Shown: in pieces, positions 34,179-43,759 of the stretch
Numbering within the stretch: the first letter of the stretch is position 1
Layout: every line of letters begins with the position of its first letter
Origin: Phascolarctobacterium sp.
GTDB lineage: Bacteria; Bacillota; Negativicutes; Acidaminococcales; Acidaminococcaceae
Assembly: GCA_017452325.1 (NCBI GenBank)
Contig: JAFTMR010000107.1
Span: 1 to 50,692 of the forward strand
DNA length: 50,692 bases
Reading direction: 5' to 3'
The notes under the pieces: model-generated
The model's database searches: none
The model's input: only the letters and a program-made list of their open reading frames with translations
What the model was told of the DNA's origin: nothing
Position numbers and translations under genes: made by a program

Positions 34179-35330
34179 ATGAAGAATATTTCCCTGCTTG
34201 GCAGTACCGGTTCCATTGGTAAACAAACCTTGGAGGTTGCTGCTGCCAATCCTGATAAAATGAAGATTCGTGTGTTGGCTGCTCATACCAGCGACACAGT
34301 TTTGGAAGAGCAGATTCGTGCCTTTGAGCCGGATTTTGCGGTGCTTTCCGATAAAGAGGCTGCTGCCCGTCTGGCGGCACGTTACCATGGCAAAACAGAA
34401 ATCCTCGCCGGCGAAGAAGGCCTGTTGGCAGCTGCAACCTACAGTGAGGTTGATACAGTGCTGGCTTCCATGGTTGGTTACGCAGGCTTACGTCCTACCA
34501 TGGCGGCGATTAACTGCGGTAAGAACATTGCCCTCGCCAATAAGGAAACCTTGGTGGCAGCAGGCAGCTTGGTTATGGAGGCTGTTGCTAAAAACAATGT
34601 AAGCCTTACCCCTGTGGACAGTGAGCACAGTGCAATTTTCCAAGCGTTGCAAGGGGGCAAGGAAGAGGAGGTTAAACGCCTTTTGATTACTGCCAGCGGT
34701 GGGCCCTTCCGCGGAAAGAAGCGTAGCGAACTGGAAAGTGTTACCTTAGCTCAATGCTTGAACCATCCCAACTGGAGCATGGGCAAAAAAATTACAGTGG
34801 ATTCTTCCACTCTTGCCAATAAGGGCTTGGAGGTTATCGAAGCACATTGGCTCTTTAATATGCCTTATGAAAAGATTGATGTAGTAGTACATCCCCAAAG
34901 TATTATCCACTCTTTAGTAGAGTTCTGTGATGGTAGCGTTATCGCTCAATTAGGCGAGCCTGATATGCGTTTGCCCATCCAGTATGCTTTAAGCTATCCC
35001 TGTCGTTATCACAAGGCTTTTGACCAGCTGGATTTGATTAAGGCCGGCACCTTAACCTTTGAAGCACCTGACATGGAAGCTTTCCCGTCCTTGCGCATTG
35101 CCATTGACTGTGGTAAAGCAGGGGGCACCTTACCCTGCGTGTTCAACGCTGCCAATGAAGAAGCAGTGTATGCGTTCTTAGACAATAAGATTAAGTATTT
35201 AGATATACCCTATATTACGGAAAAGGTTGCCAGCTTGCACAAGAATATTACTGCTCCCTGCATTGAAGACATTGAACGTGCAGATGCAGAGGCTCGTGCG
35301 GCGGCGCATACCATTATTGAAGCTTTATAA
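34179..35330 (+). CDS. dxr: 1-deoxy-D-xylulose 5-phosphate reductoisomerase
   Basis: Dxr (IspC) converts DXP to MEP in the non-mevalonate isoprenoid pathway using NADPH. The 383-aa protein has the NADPH loop LLGSTGSIGKQTLEV (residues about 5-19), the metal-binding VDSEHSA (about 147-153), SGGPFRG and the NHPNWSMGKKITVDSSTLANK segment. AAGGTGA precedes ATG 34179. The product feeds ispG (36385) and finally UppS, so the pathway genes sit together. Confidence 0.97.
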   Translation: MKNISLLGSTGSIGKQTLEVAAANPDKMKIRVLAAHTSDTVLEEQIRAFEPDFAVLSDKEAAARLAARYHGKTEILAGEEGLLAAATYSEVDTVLASMVGYAGLRPTMAAINCGKNIALANKETLVAAGSLVMEAVAKNNVSLTPVDSEHSAIFQALQGGKEEEVKRLLITASGGPFRGKKRSELESVTLAQCLNHPNWSMGKKITVDSSTLANKGLEVIEAHWLFNMPYEKIDVVVHPQSIIHSLVEFCDGSVIAQLGEPDMRLPIQYALSYPCRYHKAFDQLDLIKAGTLTFEAPDMEAFPSLRIAIDCGKAGGTLPCVFNAANEEAVYAFLDNKIKYLDIPYITEKVASLHKNITAPCIEDIERADAEARAAAHTIIEAL

Positions 35331-35354
35331 ATTTAGGGAGTTAGGAGGCAAAAA

Positions 35355-36371
35355 TTGCTGACAATTTTAGCTGCTATCTTTGTGTTTGGCGTACTTGTTA
35401 CGGTACACGAGCTGGGGCATTTCATCACTGCCAAGATGACAGGGATGAAGGTAGAAGAATTTGCTATTGGCTTTGGTCCTAATATTTACCAGCAAAAAGA
35501 TGGCGATACACTTTATAGCTTGAGGGTGATTCCCTTGGGCGGTTATAATAAAATTGCGGGTATGGACCCGGAAGATCCTTGGGAGCCCAACAGCTTCAAG
35601 GCTAAGTCCATCCCGGCAAGAATGCTGGTAATCCTGGCAGGTTCCTTGATGAACTTTATTTTGCCTGTGATTTTATTTTCCGGCATCTTTATGATTGATG
35701 GGGTGGATAAACCCGTCGATAAGCCCATTCTTGGGGTTGTTGTAGAAAACAAGGCTGCTTATAACGCAGGCTTGCAGGTTGGCGACAAGATTTTGACTAT
35801 TAACGGCGCTCCCATGCAATCTTGGAACGATGTGGTAACTACTCTGCGTGACAATGGCACTAAGGAAGTTACCCTGACCGCTGAGCGTGAGGGTACTGTA
35901 AATACATATAAAATGCTCCCTGAATATAATGAAGAATTAGGACGTCCCTTGATTGGTATTTCTCCTAAATTCGTTAAGGAGCGTTTGGGTGTAGTTGATT
36001 CCATTAAATTGGGCTTTACTTCCACCCAAAAGGTTATTGTAATGATGGTGGAAGGCTTGCAGCGTATTATTACAGGCAAGGCTTCTGCTGAGGTTTCCGG
36101 TCCCATTGGCGTTGCCCAGATGGCAGGGCAGGTAGCGGCGGAAGGCTTGTTGCCCCTGTTAAACTTCGTTGCCTTCTTGAGCATTAACCTAGGCGTAATT
36201 AACCTGTTGCCTTTGCCGGCACTTGACGGTGGGCATTTTGTTCTGCTTTTGTACGAAGGCTTGCGTGGTAAGCCCTTGGGTGCAAAGGCGATGCAAAACA
36301 TTCAGACAATTGGCATTGCCATCATTTTGGCAATTACAATTTTTTCTACATTTAAAGATATAACACGTTAA
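35355..36371 (+). CDS. rseP: RseP-type site-2 zinc metalloprotease
   Basis: The 338-aa membrane protease cuts transmembrane anti-sigma factors or signal peptides within the bilayer. The zinc motif VHELGHF (HExxH) lies in the first helix (residues about 17-23). A PDZ domain follows (about 110-190; NAGLQVGDKILTING), and the third catalytic residue is in NLLPLPALDGGHF (about 282-294). The start is TTG 35355 with GGAGG six bases upstream. ispG follows after 13 bases. The substrate is unknown. Confidence 0.95.
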   Translation: MLTILAAIFVFGVLVTVHELGHFITAKMTGMKVEEFAIGFGPNIYQQKDGDTLYSLRVIPLGGYNKIAGMDPEDPWEPNSFKAKSIPARMLVILAGSLMNFILPVILFSGIFMIDGVDKPVDKPILGVVVENKAAYNAGLQVGDKILTINGAPMQSWNDVVTTLRDNGTKEVTLTAEREGTVNTYKMLPEYNEELGRPLIGISPKFVKERLGVVDSIKLGFTSTQKVIVMMVEGLQRIITGKASAEVSGPIGVAQMAGQVAAEGLLPLLNFVAFLSINLGVINLLPLPALDGGHFVLLLYEGLRGKPLGAKAMQNIQTIGIAIILAITIFSTFKDITR

Positions 36372-36384
36372 GAGGTGACTGAGC

Positions 36385-37461
36385 ATGGAACGTAGAGTGA
36401 CTCGCCAGCTGGAGGTTGGCAAGGTAAAGGTGGGTGGCAGTGCTCCCATTGCCGTTCAGTCCATGACAAATACTAAAACAAGCGACCCGGTGGCAACCCT
36501 GGAGCAAATCCGCAGGCTGGCAGAAGCAGGCTGTGACATTGTCCGTTGCGCCGTTCCCGACATGGCGGCTGCTGAAGGGTTAAAGACTATCGTCGCAGAA
36601 AGTCCCATTCCTGTAATCGCAGACATCCATTTTGATTACAAGCTTGCCCTTGCTGCCATTGAAGCCGGAGTTGATGGTTTGCGCCTGAACCCGGGGAACA
36701 TTGGTGGTAACGATAGGGTGGCTGCTGTAGTGGAAGCTGCTAAGCAACGTAACATCCCCATTCGCATTGGTGTTAATGCCGGGTCCTTACCTAAGGACTT
36801 GCTGGAAAAATATGGGCATCCTACTCCGGAAGCCTTGGTGGAAGCCGCTTGGCGACACATCCGTATTCTGGAAGAGATGGACTATAAAAATATCAAGATT
36901 TCCTTGAAGGCACATGACGTACCCTTGACCTTGGCAGCTTATCGACTAATGGCGAGCCAATGCGACTACCCCTTGCACGTAGGCATTACGGAAGCAGGTA
37001 CTGTCAACAGCGGTATTATTAAATCTGCGGTGGGTATTGGTACCCTGCTGGCGGAAGGAATTGGCGATACCATTCGCGTTTCCCTGACCGGTGACCCGGT
37101 GCGTGAGGTGAAGGTTGGTTTTGAAATTTTAAAATCCCTCGGCTTGCGTGAATACGGTCCTACCTTGATTTCCTGTCCTACCTGCGGTCGTACCCAGATA
37201 AATTTGGAAAAATTAGCCCTAGAGGTTGAAAGACGTTTAGCAGAAATTAGCGAGCCAATCACCGTTGCAGTTATGGGCTGCGTGGTTAACGGACCCGGTG
37301 AAGCACGTGAGGCTGACGTTGGTATTGCCGGCGGTATAAATGAAGGCTTAATCTTCCGTAAGGGAGAGGTCTTGAAAAAAGTTGCAGAAGCTGATATTAT
37401 TGATGAGTTGTTCGCTGAAATTGAAAAAATTTTACTTGAGAGGAAGGTATTAAATAAATGA
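36385..37461 (+). CDS. ispG: 4-hydroxy-3-methylbut-2-en-1-yl diphosphate synthase
   Basis: IspG (GcpE) converts MEcPP to HMBPP with a [4Fe-4S] cluster. The 358-aa protein has [11 protein letters not shown] at the start, [20 protein letters not shown], the cluster Cys pair in [10 protein letters not shown] (about 267-276), and a third Cys in [12 protein letters not shown] (about 307-318). The start ATG 36385 follows AGAGGTGA. The stop overlaps the proS start by four bases (ATGA). Confidence 0.97.
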   Translation: MERRVTRQLEVGKVKVGGSAPIAVQSMTNTKTSDPVATLEQIRRLAEAGCDIVRCAVPDMAAAEGLKTIVAESPIPVIADIHFDYKLALAAIEAGVDGLRLNPGNIGGNDRVAAVVEAAKQRNIPIRIGVNAGSLPKDLLEKYGHPTPEALVEAAWRHIRILEEMDYKNIKISLKAHDVPLTLAAYRLMASQCDYPLHVGITEAGTVNSGIIKSAVGIGTLLAEGIGDTIRVSLTGDPVREVKVGFEILKSLGLREYGPTLISCPTCGRTQINLEKLALEVERRLAEISEPITVAVMGCVVNGPGEAREADVGIAGGINEGLIFRKGEVLKKVAEADIIDELFAEIEKILLERKVLNK

Positions 37462-39167
37462 GAGTATCTAAAATGTTCGCACCCACCCTGCGTGAGGTTC
37501 CTGCTGAAGCAGAAGTAGTAAGCCACCAATTATTGTTGCGTGCTGGTTTTATGCGTAAATCCACCAATGGTATGTATAGCTACCTGCCTTTGGCTTGGCG
37601 CGTATTGAAAAAAATCGAAAACATCGTTCGTGAAGAAATGGACGCTGCCGGCGCACAAGAAATTATGATGCCCATCATGCAGCCTGCTGAAATCTGGCAA
37701 GAAAGTGGTCGCTGGGGTGCTTACGGTGCAGAGATGATTCGTCTGAAAGACCGTCATAACCGCGAATACTGCCTTGGTCCTACCCACGAAGAAATGGTAA
37801 CCACCTTGATTAAAGGTGACGTGCGTTCTTATCGCCAATTGCCTATGAACGTATACCAAATTCAAGATAAATTCCGCGACGAACGTCGTCCCCGCTTTGG
37901 TTTGATGCGTAGCCGCGACTTCATTATGAAAGACGCATACTCCTTTGACCGCGATGAGGCTGGCTTGGATGTATCCTATAAATCTATGTATGACGCTTAC
38001 ACCAATGTGTTCAACCGTTGCGGTTTGACCTTCCGTCCTGTAGAAGCAGATAGCGGTGCCATCGGTGGTAGCGGTAGCCATGAATTTATGGTGCTTGCTG
38101 AAAGCGGTGAAGCTGAGATTGTTTACTGCACCCAATGTGACTATGCTGCTAACGTAGAGAAAGCAGAAATGCACGTAATTGAAGCTGCTGACGAAACTAT
38201 GCTGGAAAAAGAAGCAGTTGAAACTCCTAACTGCAAAACCATTGCTGACGTTTGCGCTTTCTTGAATTTGCCTGTAGAAAAATCCGTAAAAGCTGTAGCT
38301 TACAAATCTGAAAAAGGCTTGATTCTGTGCTTTGTTCGTGGTGACCACGAGGTAAACGATGTTAAAGTAATCAATACCTGCGGTGTTCTGGAAGTGGAAA
38401 TGGCTGACGAAAGCATGTTGGTAGAAGCTGGCACTTGTGGCGGTTACATGGGCCCTGTTGGCATTGACCCGGAAAAAATTATGGTGGTTGTTGACCATAG
38501 CGTAATGCAAATGCACAATTTCTGCTGCGGTGCTAATAAAGAAGGTTATCACCTTATCAATGTAAATCCCGGTCGCGACTTCACTCCGACCTATGTTGCT
38601 GATATCCGCCTGATTCAAGAAGGCGATCCCTGCCCGCACTGCGGTGGTGCTGTAAGCAAAGCTCGTGGCATCGAAGTTGGTCAAGTATTCAAGCTGTTCA
38701 CCAAATACAGCGCTGCCATGAACTGCACCTTCTTGGACGAAAACGGTAAAGAAAATCCCATGGTTATGGGTTGCTACGGTATCGGTGTTAGCCGTACCAT
38801 GGCTGCTTGCGTTGAACAAAACAATGATAAGGACGGCATGATTTGGCCTGTTGCCATCGCTCCTTACGAAGTTTTGGTAGTACCTGTAAATACTAAGGAC
38901 GAAGCTTCCACTGCGAAAGCAGAAGAAATTTACGAAGTACTGAAAAAAGCTGGCGTTGAAGCTGTTATTGACGACCGCAACGAACGCCCCGGCGTTAAAT
39001 TTAAAGATGCTGACTTGATTGGTTATCCCTTGCGTGTAGTTGTTGGCCCTAAAACTTTGGCAGAAGGCAACATTGAAGTTAAAGCACGTAAAACCGGTGA
39101 AGTAGTAATGCTGCCTGTTGAAGGCGATTATATTGCAAGCATTAAAGAGATGCTGGCTAAACTGTAA
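37458..39167 (+). CDS. proS: Prolyl-tRNA synthetase, bacterial type with editing domain
   Basis: The 569-aa class II synthetase charges tRNA-Pro. Motif 2 lies in [21 protein letters not shown] (about residues 136-156) and motif 3 near [11 protein letters not shown] (about 443-453). The insertion domain (about 225-400; [13 protein letters not shown] and [12 protein letters not shown]) is the YbaK-like editing module that removes Ala-tRNA-Pro. The C-terminal anticodon-binding domain holds [18 protein letters not shown]. The start overlaps ispG by four bases. Confidence 0.97.
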   Translation: MRVSKMFAPTLREVPAEAEVVSHQLLLRAGFMRKSTNGMYSYLPLAWRVLKKIENIVREEMDAAGAQEIMMPIMQPAEIWQESGRWGAYGAEMIRLKDRHNREYCLGPTHEEMVTTLIKGDVRSYRQLPMNVYQIQDKFRDERRPRFGLMRSRDFIMKDAYSFDRDEAGLDVSYKSMYDAYTNVFNRCGLTFRPVEADSGAIGGSGSHEFMVLAESGEAEIVYCTQCDYAANVEKAEMHVIEAADETMLEKEAVETPNCKTIADVCAFLNLPVEKSVKAVAYKSEKGLILCFVRGDHEVNDVKVINTCGVLEVEMADESMLVEAGTCGGYMGPVGIDPEKIMVVVDHSVMQMHNFCCGANKEGYHLINVNPGRDFTPTYVADIRLIQEGDPCPHCGGAVSKARGIEVGQVFKLFTKYSAAMNCTFLDENGKENPMVMGCYGIGVSRTMAACVEQNNDKDGMIWPVAIAPYEVLVVPVNTKDEASTAKAEEIYEVLKKAGVEAVIDDRNERPGVKFKDADLIGYPLRVVVGPKTLAEGNIEVKARKTGEVVMLPVEGDYIASIKEMLAKL

Positions 39168-39177
39168 GAGGTAAAAG

Positions 39178-39897
39178 ATGTTTGATATTCCTTGGGTGTC
39201 CCAGTTGGAATTGACCATGGTGCTACGTTTGATAGTAGCTGCTATCTTAGGTGGTATCGTGGGTATGGAACGTGGTAGTGGCGACAGACCTGCAGGTTTC
39301 AGAACACATATTCTGGTATGTGTAGGCTCTGCGCTATTCATGCTGGTTTCCATATACGGTTTCGATGATATTGCACCTGTTACCACTGTAATTGAAAATG
39401 ATATTGGTACTCGCCGCGATACTGCGCGTATTGCTGCACAGGTTGTAAGCGGCATAGGCTTCTTAGGTGCTGGTACCATTTTGCACGAGGGCCTGACCAT
39501 TAAAGGGCTTACCACTGCTGCCAGCTTATGGATTGTTTCCGCAATTGGCTTGGCAGTGGGGAGTGGTATGTATTTATTAAGTACTGCTGCTACTATTTTA
39601 ACCTTGGTTACTCTGGTTACCTTTCATAACTGGGAAAAACGTTTCGCAGGTACCCGTAGTGAACGTCGCTTTATTCGTGTTATTACGGATAATATACCCG
39701 GTGTTATTACAGACGTTACCGGATTCCTGGCAGATGCCGGAATCAAGGTTAAGACTCTGAATGTTAAGTCCGACAATAAAAATGATAATATCATCTTAGA
39801 ATTATACTTGAAGATTAACAAGGGCAGCGATATTACTAAAGTTGCCAGCGGCATTCAAGATATTGATGGCGTTATTGCCGTAGAGAATGCCAAATAG
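39178..39897 (+). CDS. MgtC/SapB family membrane protein
   Basis: The 239-aa protein has an MgtC-type N-terminal membrane domain of about four to five helices (residues about 10-140; LGGIVGMERGSGDRPAGFRTHILVCVGSALFM, then GIGFLGAGTILHEGLTIKGLTTAASLW). A soluble C-terminal ACT-like domain follows (about 160-239; RVITDNIPGVITDVTGFLADAGIKVKTLNV). Family members affect magnesium homeostasis or bind the F-type ATP synthase in pathogens; the role here is unknown. GAGG precedes ATG 39178; polC follows after 25 bases. Confidence 0.9.
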   Translation: MFDIPWVSQLELTMVLRLIVAAILGGIVGMERGSGDRPAGFRTHILVCVGSALFMLVSIYGFDDIAPVTTVIENDIGTRRDTARIAAQVVSGIGFLGAGTILHEGLTIKGLTTAASLWIVSAIGLAVGSGMYLLSTAATILTLVTLVTFHNWEKRFAGTRSERRFIRVITDNIPGVITDVTGFLADAGIKVKTLNVKSDNKNDNIILELYLKINKGSDITKVASGIQDIDGVIAVENAK

Positions 39898-39922
39898 TCA
39901 GTTATAAGGAAAGGACACGTTC

Positions 39923-42900
39923 ATGCAAGCAAAATATTGCATTATGCCTGACAAAGAGAAATTTTTTGCCTTCTTGTCCGGACTGTCTTTTTCGCAAGCC
40001 GAGCTAATGCAGCTGCGAATGCTTAACATAAAGCAGATTTGTATTGATGAATCGGTCAGCTTATGGGAAATACACTATGAGTGTGTTGCTCACCTTACTA
40101 GTGGCTTAATACAAGCGGCGGCCGAAAAGTTGGCTGCCGCTTTTTCTTTGCGCAAGGTTGTTTTCATCAATGAAGATAACAAGACATATCAGGTGGAAAT
40201 GCAGGAGGCAAGCTCTATTCCTGAAGTAGAGTTTACAGATTGCGGTGGTATGCCTAGCTATGATGATGTTCCTTTGCCTGAAGAACCGCCCGATATCCAG
40301 ATTGGTGAGGATACTCCACCGGAGCCTTCCTGTGTGGCGGAGGATGAAGGCTACGAGCAAGCTTATGAGCAAGCATATAATAGACTGTATGGAGAAAAGA
40401 AAGAGGACGGACACCTTTGGGGTAAAAAAATTAAGGGAAAGGTGCGCCCAATTGACAGTATAATTGAAGAAGAGAATAGAGTTGTTGTAGAAGGTGAGTT
40501 TGTAAAAACTCTCGACAAGGATGGTAAGCTAATCAATTTTAACGAAAGGGAATTGCGTACCGGCGATATTAATTTAACCTTTAACTTATGCGACGGTACG
40601 GGTGGACTTTTTGTTAAGACGCGCTTTAGTAACAGGGATGGTAATGATGCCAAGGCTGAATGCAAACAATTTACCAGTGCTTTGAAGCCGGGGATGCGCT
40701 TGCGTATCCAGGGTAATGTTGCGCCTGATCGTTTCGCTAATGATGAAATGACCTTGACTCCCGTAGGCATTATGAAAATAGATGTTCCTGAACGTACGGA
40801 TAAAGCAGAAGTAAAGCGTGTAGAACTTCACTGCCATACTAAGATGAGTAAGATGGATGGCCTGACTCCGATGAAGGACTTGGTAAAGAAGGCAATAAAA
40901 TGGGGGCATAAGGCTCTGGCAATTACAGACCATGGTGTTGTGCAGGCTTTCCCCTTTTGCTACGATGCTGCCAAGGATTCTGATTTGAAGCTTATTTTTG
41001 GTATGGAAGGCTATTTGATTAGCGACAGGGAAGACACCAATGACGAGCTTGACCAAGAGGTTGTCGAAACTAAAAAGAAAACTTCTCGTAATAAAATCAA
41101 GAGTAATCATATAATTATCTTGGCACGAAACGAAACAGGTTTGCGTAATCTGTATAAGCTGGTTTCCATAAGTCATCTTAGGTATCTCAATGGACGTCCT
41201 TTGCTGCCTCGTGAAGTTTTGGCAGAACATAGGGAAGGTCTGATTTTAGGTTCTGCCTGCGAGGCAGGGGAACTGTATCGTGCTATGATGGCAGGTGCCA
41301 GTGAAGAGGTGTTGGAGGAAATAGCTTCCTTCTATGATTATCTGGAGATTCAACCTACAGGTAACAATATGTTCTTGGTACATAAGAATATTTGTACTGA
41401 GGAAAAGATTGAAGAATATAACCGCCGTATTTATGAATTAGGCAAGCGTCTTGGCAAACTAACAGTTGCCACAGGTGACGTCCATTTCCTGAATCCGGAG
41501 GATGAAAAGTATCGCGCAATTTTACAGGCTCCTTGGCATAAAGAGGGAGAGGTTGAATACCAACCACCCTTGTACTATCGCACTACAGAAGAAATGTTGG
41601 CAGAATTTACCTACTTAGGTGAAGAGATTGCTTATGAGGTATGTGTTACTAATACTAATAAGATTGCTGATATGGTGGAACGTATTAAACCGGTTCCCGA
41701 TACGGACCAATTGTATTCTCCTTCCATTCTCGGTGCGGAAGATGCGGTGCGTAACCTTACTTATACTAAGGCCTATGAGTGGTATGGCAATCCCTTGCCC
41801 CAATTGGTAGAAGACCGTTTGAAAATGGAGCTTGATTCCATCATTGGTAATGGCTTCTCCGTACTGTACTTCATTGCTCATAAATTAGTTAAGCATTCTC
41901 TTGACCGCGGATACCTAGTTGGCTCTCGTGGTAGTGTTGGCAGTTCTGTTGTTGCTACTATGTTGGATATTACTGAGGTAAATGCTTTGAAGCCACATTA
42001 TCGTTGTGCCAATTGTAAACACAGCGAGTTTTTCTTGAACAATGAGGTGGATTCTGGATTTGATTTGCCGCCTAAGGCTTGTCCCAAGTGTGGAACAGAC
42101 ATGGTGCGTGATGGGCACGACATTCCCTTTGCCGTATTCTTAGGCTTCCATGGGGATAAGGTTCCGGATATTGACTTGAACTTTTCAGGGGGAATAGATC
42201 CTGATGATGCTCTTGCCATGTCCGACCAATCCGTTGCTCACAAATATACAGAAGAACTTTTTGGACGCGATAATGTATGTCGCGCAGGTACTATTGCCAC
42301 TGTGGCGAACAAGACTGCCATTGGCTATATCTTAAAATATTTTGAAGGGAAGAATATCCATCCCCATCCGGCTCATATAGCTTCTTTGGTTGAGGGCTTG
42401 GCAGGAGTAAAGCGTACTACAGGTCAGCACCCTGGTGGCATTATGGTTGTGCCTCGTAATATGGATATTCACTATATAACTCCCATCAATCGTCCTGCTG
42501 ATGATAAGGATGGAGATACTGTAACTACTCACTACGATTATCACAGCATTAATGACCGTCTGGTTAAGCTTGATATTCTTGGTCATGACGATCCGATGGT
42601 ATTGAAAATGCTGGAAAAATATTTGCGTGAGGATACGGATCCCAACTTTGATCCGAAGCAGATTCCTGTAGGTGACGAAGAAACTCTGCGTATTTTCCAG
42701 AACACTACTTCTCTTGGCGTTACTCCGGAGCAAATTGGTAGTGAAGTTGGTACATTTGGTATTCCAGAATGTGGTACCTCCTTCGTACGACAGATGATTA
42801 AGGATGTACAACCGAAAAAGTTTAGCGAGATTGTCCGCGTTTCCGGTTATTCTCATGGTACGGATGTATGGCTGAACAACGCGCAGGATTTAATTAAAGA

Positions 42901-43645
42901 GGGCAAGCCCGTTGCGGAAACCATCTCTACTCGCGATGACATCATGACCCATTTGATTTCCAAGGGCGTTGAGCCAAGCCTTGCCTTTAAAACTATGGAG
43001 TACGTGCGTAAGGGGAAGGCTGCTAAAAGTGGCTTGGAACCTAAGATGAAAGAAGCAATGGAAGCTGTAAAGATTCCAGACTGGTACATTAAGTCCTGCG
43101 AAAGAGTGCAGTACCTTTTCCCGAAGGCTCATGCTGTTGCCTACGTTTTAATGGCATATCGTATTGCTTATTGTAAGGTGCATCATCCTAAGCATTTCTA
43201 CGCTTCTTATTTTACAGTTCGTGCTACAGAATTTGATTATGCCCATGTGGCAAAAGGCTTACATTATGTCAAGAACTTTATTAAAAATGTGTACCTGCAA
43301 GGTTATAAAGCAAGTGCTTTGGATAAAGCAACTGCTACCTATTTAGAGCTTGCTAATGAAATGATGGAACGTGGTTATGAATTTGAAAAGATAGATTTAT
43401 ATAAATCCCATCCCACAAAATTCCTGATTACAGAAAAAGGCTTGCGACCACCTCTTGCATCTCTTAGTGGTGTAGGTAATAGTGTTGCATTAAACATTGC
43501 GGCAGCCCGCGACCCGGAAAGGCCTTTTATTTCCCGAGAGGATTTACGCTTGCGTGCCAATATAGGCAAAGCAGTGCTTGACCGTTTGACGGAAGTTGGC
43601 GTACTGGATGAGCTTCCCGAAAGTAATCAAATAGACCTGTTCTAA
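39923..43645 (+). CDS. polC: DNA polymerase III PolC-type alpha subunit lacking the exonuclease insert
   Basis: The 1240-aa protein is PolC: an N-terminal domain (about 1-100) and acidic linker, an OB-fold (about 185-285; VVVEGEFVKT and LRIQGNVAPD), then the PHP domain (VELHCHTKMSKMDGLTPM, AITDHGVVQAFPFCY, FGMEGYLISD). The polymerase core follows, with GSRGSVGSS, a PolC-specific zinc finger (CANCKHSEFF then CPKCG) and the catalytic PDIDLNFSG (about 748-756), and after that the GQHPGGIMVVP and PKAHAVAYVLMAYR segments. PolC is normally about 1430 aa with a DEDD exonuclease inserted in the PHP domain; here the text runs from EGYLISDRE through a short charged linker straight to NHIIILARNETGL. GGAAAGGA precedes ATG 39923. 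Confidence 0.95.
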   Translation: MQAKYCIMPDKEKFFAFLSGLSFSQAELMQLRMLNIKQICIDESVSLWEIHYECVAHLTSGLIQAAAEKLAAAFSLRKVVFINEDNKTYQVEMQEASSIPEVEFTDCGGMPSYDDVPLPEEPPDIQIGEDTPPEPSCVAEDEGYEQAYEQAYNRLYGEKKEDGHLWGKKIKGKVRPIDSIIEEENRVVVEGEFVKTLDKDGKLINFNERELRTGDINLTFNLCDGTGGLFVKTRFSNRDGNDAKAECKQFTSALKPGMRLRIQGNVAPDRFANDEMTLTPVGIMKIDVPERTDKAEVKRVELHCHTKMSKMDGLTPMKDLVKKAIKWGHKALAITDHGVVQAFPFCYDAAKDSDLKLIFGMEGYLISDREDTNDELDQEVVETKKKTSRNKIKSNHIIILARNETGLRNLYKLVSISHLRYLNGRPLLPREVLAEHREGLILGSACEAGELYRAMMAGASEEVLEEIASFYDYLEIQPTGNNMFLVHKNICTEEKIEEYNRRIYELGKRLGKLTVATGDVHFLNPEDEKYRAILQAPWHKEGEVEYQPPLYYRTTEEMLAEFTYLGEEIAYEVCVTNTNKIADMVERIKPVPDTDQLYSPSILGAEDAVRNLTYTKAYEWYGNPLPQLVEDRLKMELDSIIGNGFSVLYFIAHKLVKHSLDRGYLVGSRGSVGSSVVATMLDITEVNALKPHYRCANCKHSEFFLNNEVDSGFDLPPKACPKCGTDMVRDGHDIPFAVFLGFHGDKVPDIDLNFSGGIDPDDALAMSDQSVAHKYTEELFGRDNVCRAGTIATVANKTAIGYILKYFEGKNIHPHPAHIASLVEGLAGVKRTTGQHPGGIMVVPRNMDIHYITPINRPADDKDGDTVTTHYDYHSINDRLVKLDILGHDDPMVLKMLEKYLREDTDPNFDPKQIPVGDEETLRIFQNTTSLGVTPEQIGSEVGTFGIPECGTSFVRQMIKDVQPKKFSEIVRVSGYSHGTDVWLNNAQDLIKEGKPVAETISTRDDIMTHLISKGVEPSLAFKTMEYVRKGKAAKSGLEPKMKEAMEAVKIPDWYIKSCERVQYLFPKAHAVAYVLMAYRIAYCKVHHPKHFYASYFTVRATEFDYAHVAKGLHYVKNFIKNVYLQGYKASALDKATATYLELANEMMERGYEFEKIDLYKSHPTKFLITEKGLRPPLASLSGVGNSVALNIAAARDPERPFISREDLRLRANIGKAVLDRLTEVGVLDELPESNQIDLF

Positions 43646-43707
43646 ATTTTTAGCTACGTCTAAATTACAAATACATATTTAAAAGTTCAGGCATTCTAAA
43701 AAGCAAG

Positions 43708-43745
43708 AAGACCTCCCAAGAATTTTGGGAGGTCTTAATTTTTGA
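43708..43745. terminator. Bidirectional terminator between polC and the antiporter
   Basis: A perfect 12-base stem (AAGACCTCCCAA 43708-43719 with TTGGGAGGTCTT 43725-43736) and a five-base loop are followed by AATTTTT on the plus strand and by a T-rich tail on the minus strand, so it can serve both convergent genes. Confidence 0.9.
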
Positions 43746-43759
43746 GAAGTTATTATTTT

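Noticed and set aside
37400..37460. T-box leader for proS
   Set aside because: proS overlaps ispG by four bases, leaving no leader, and no T-box sequence is seen.
37530..39515. Minus-strand frame of 661 codons across proS
   Set aside because: Antisense shadow of the strongly biased proS gene; no motif and no start signal.
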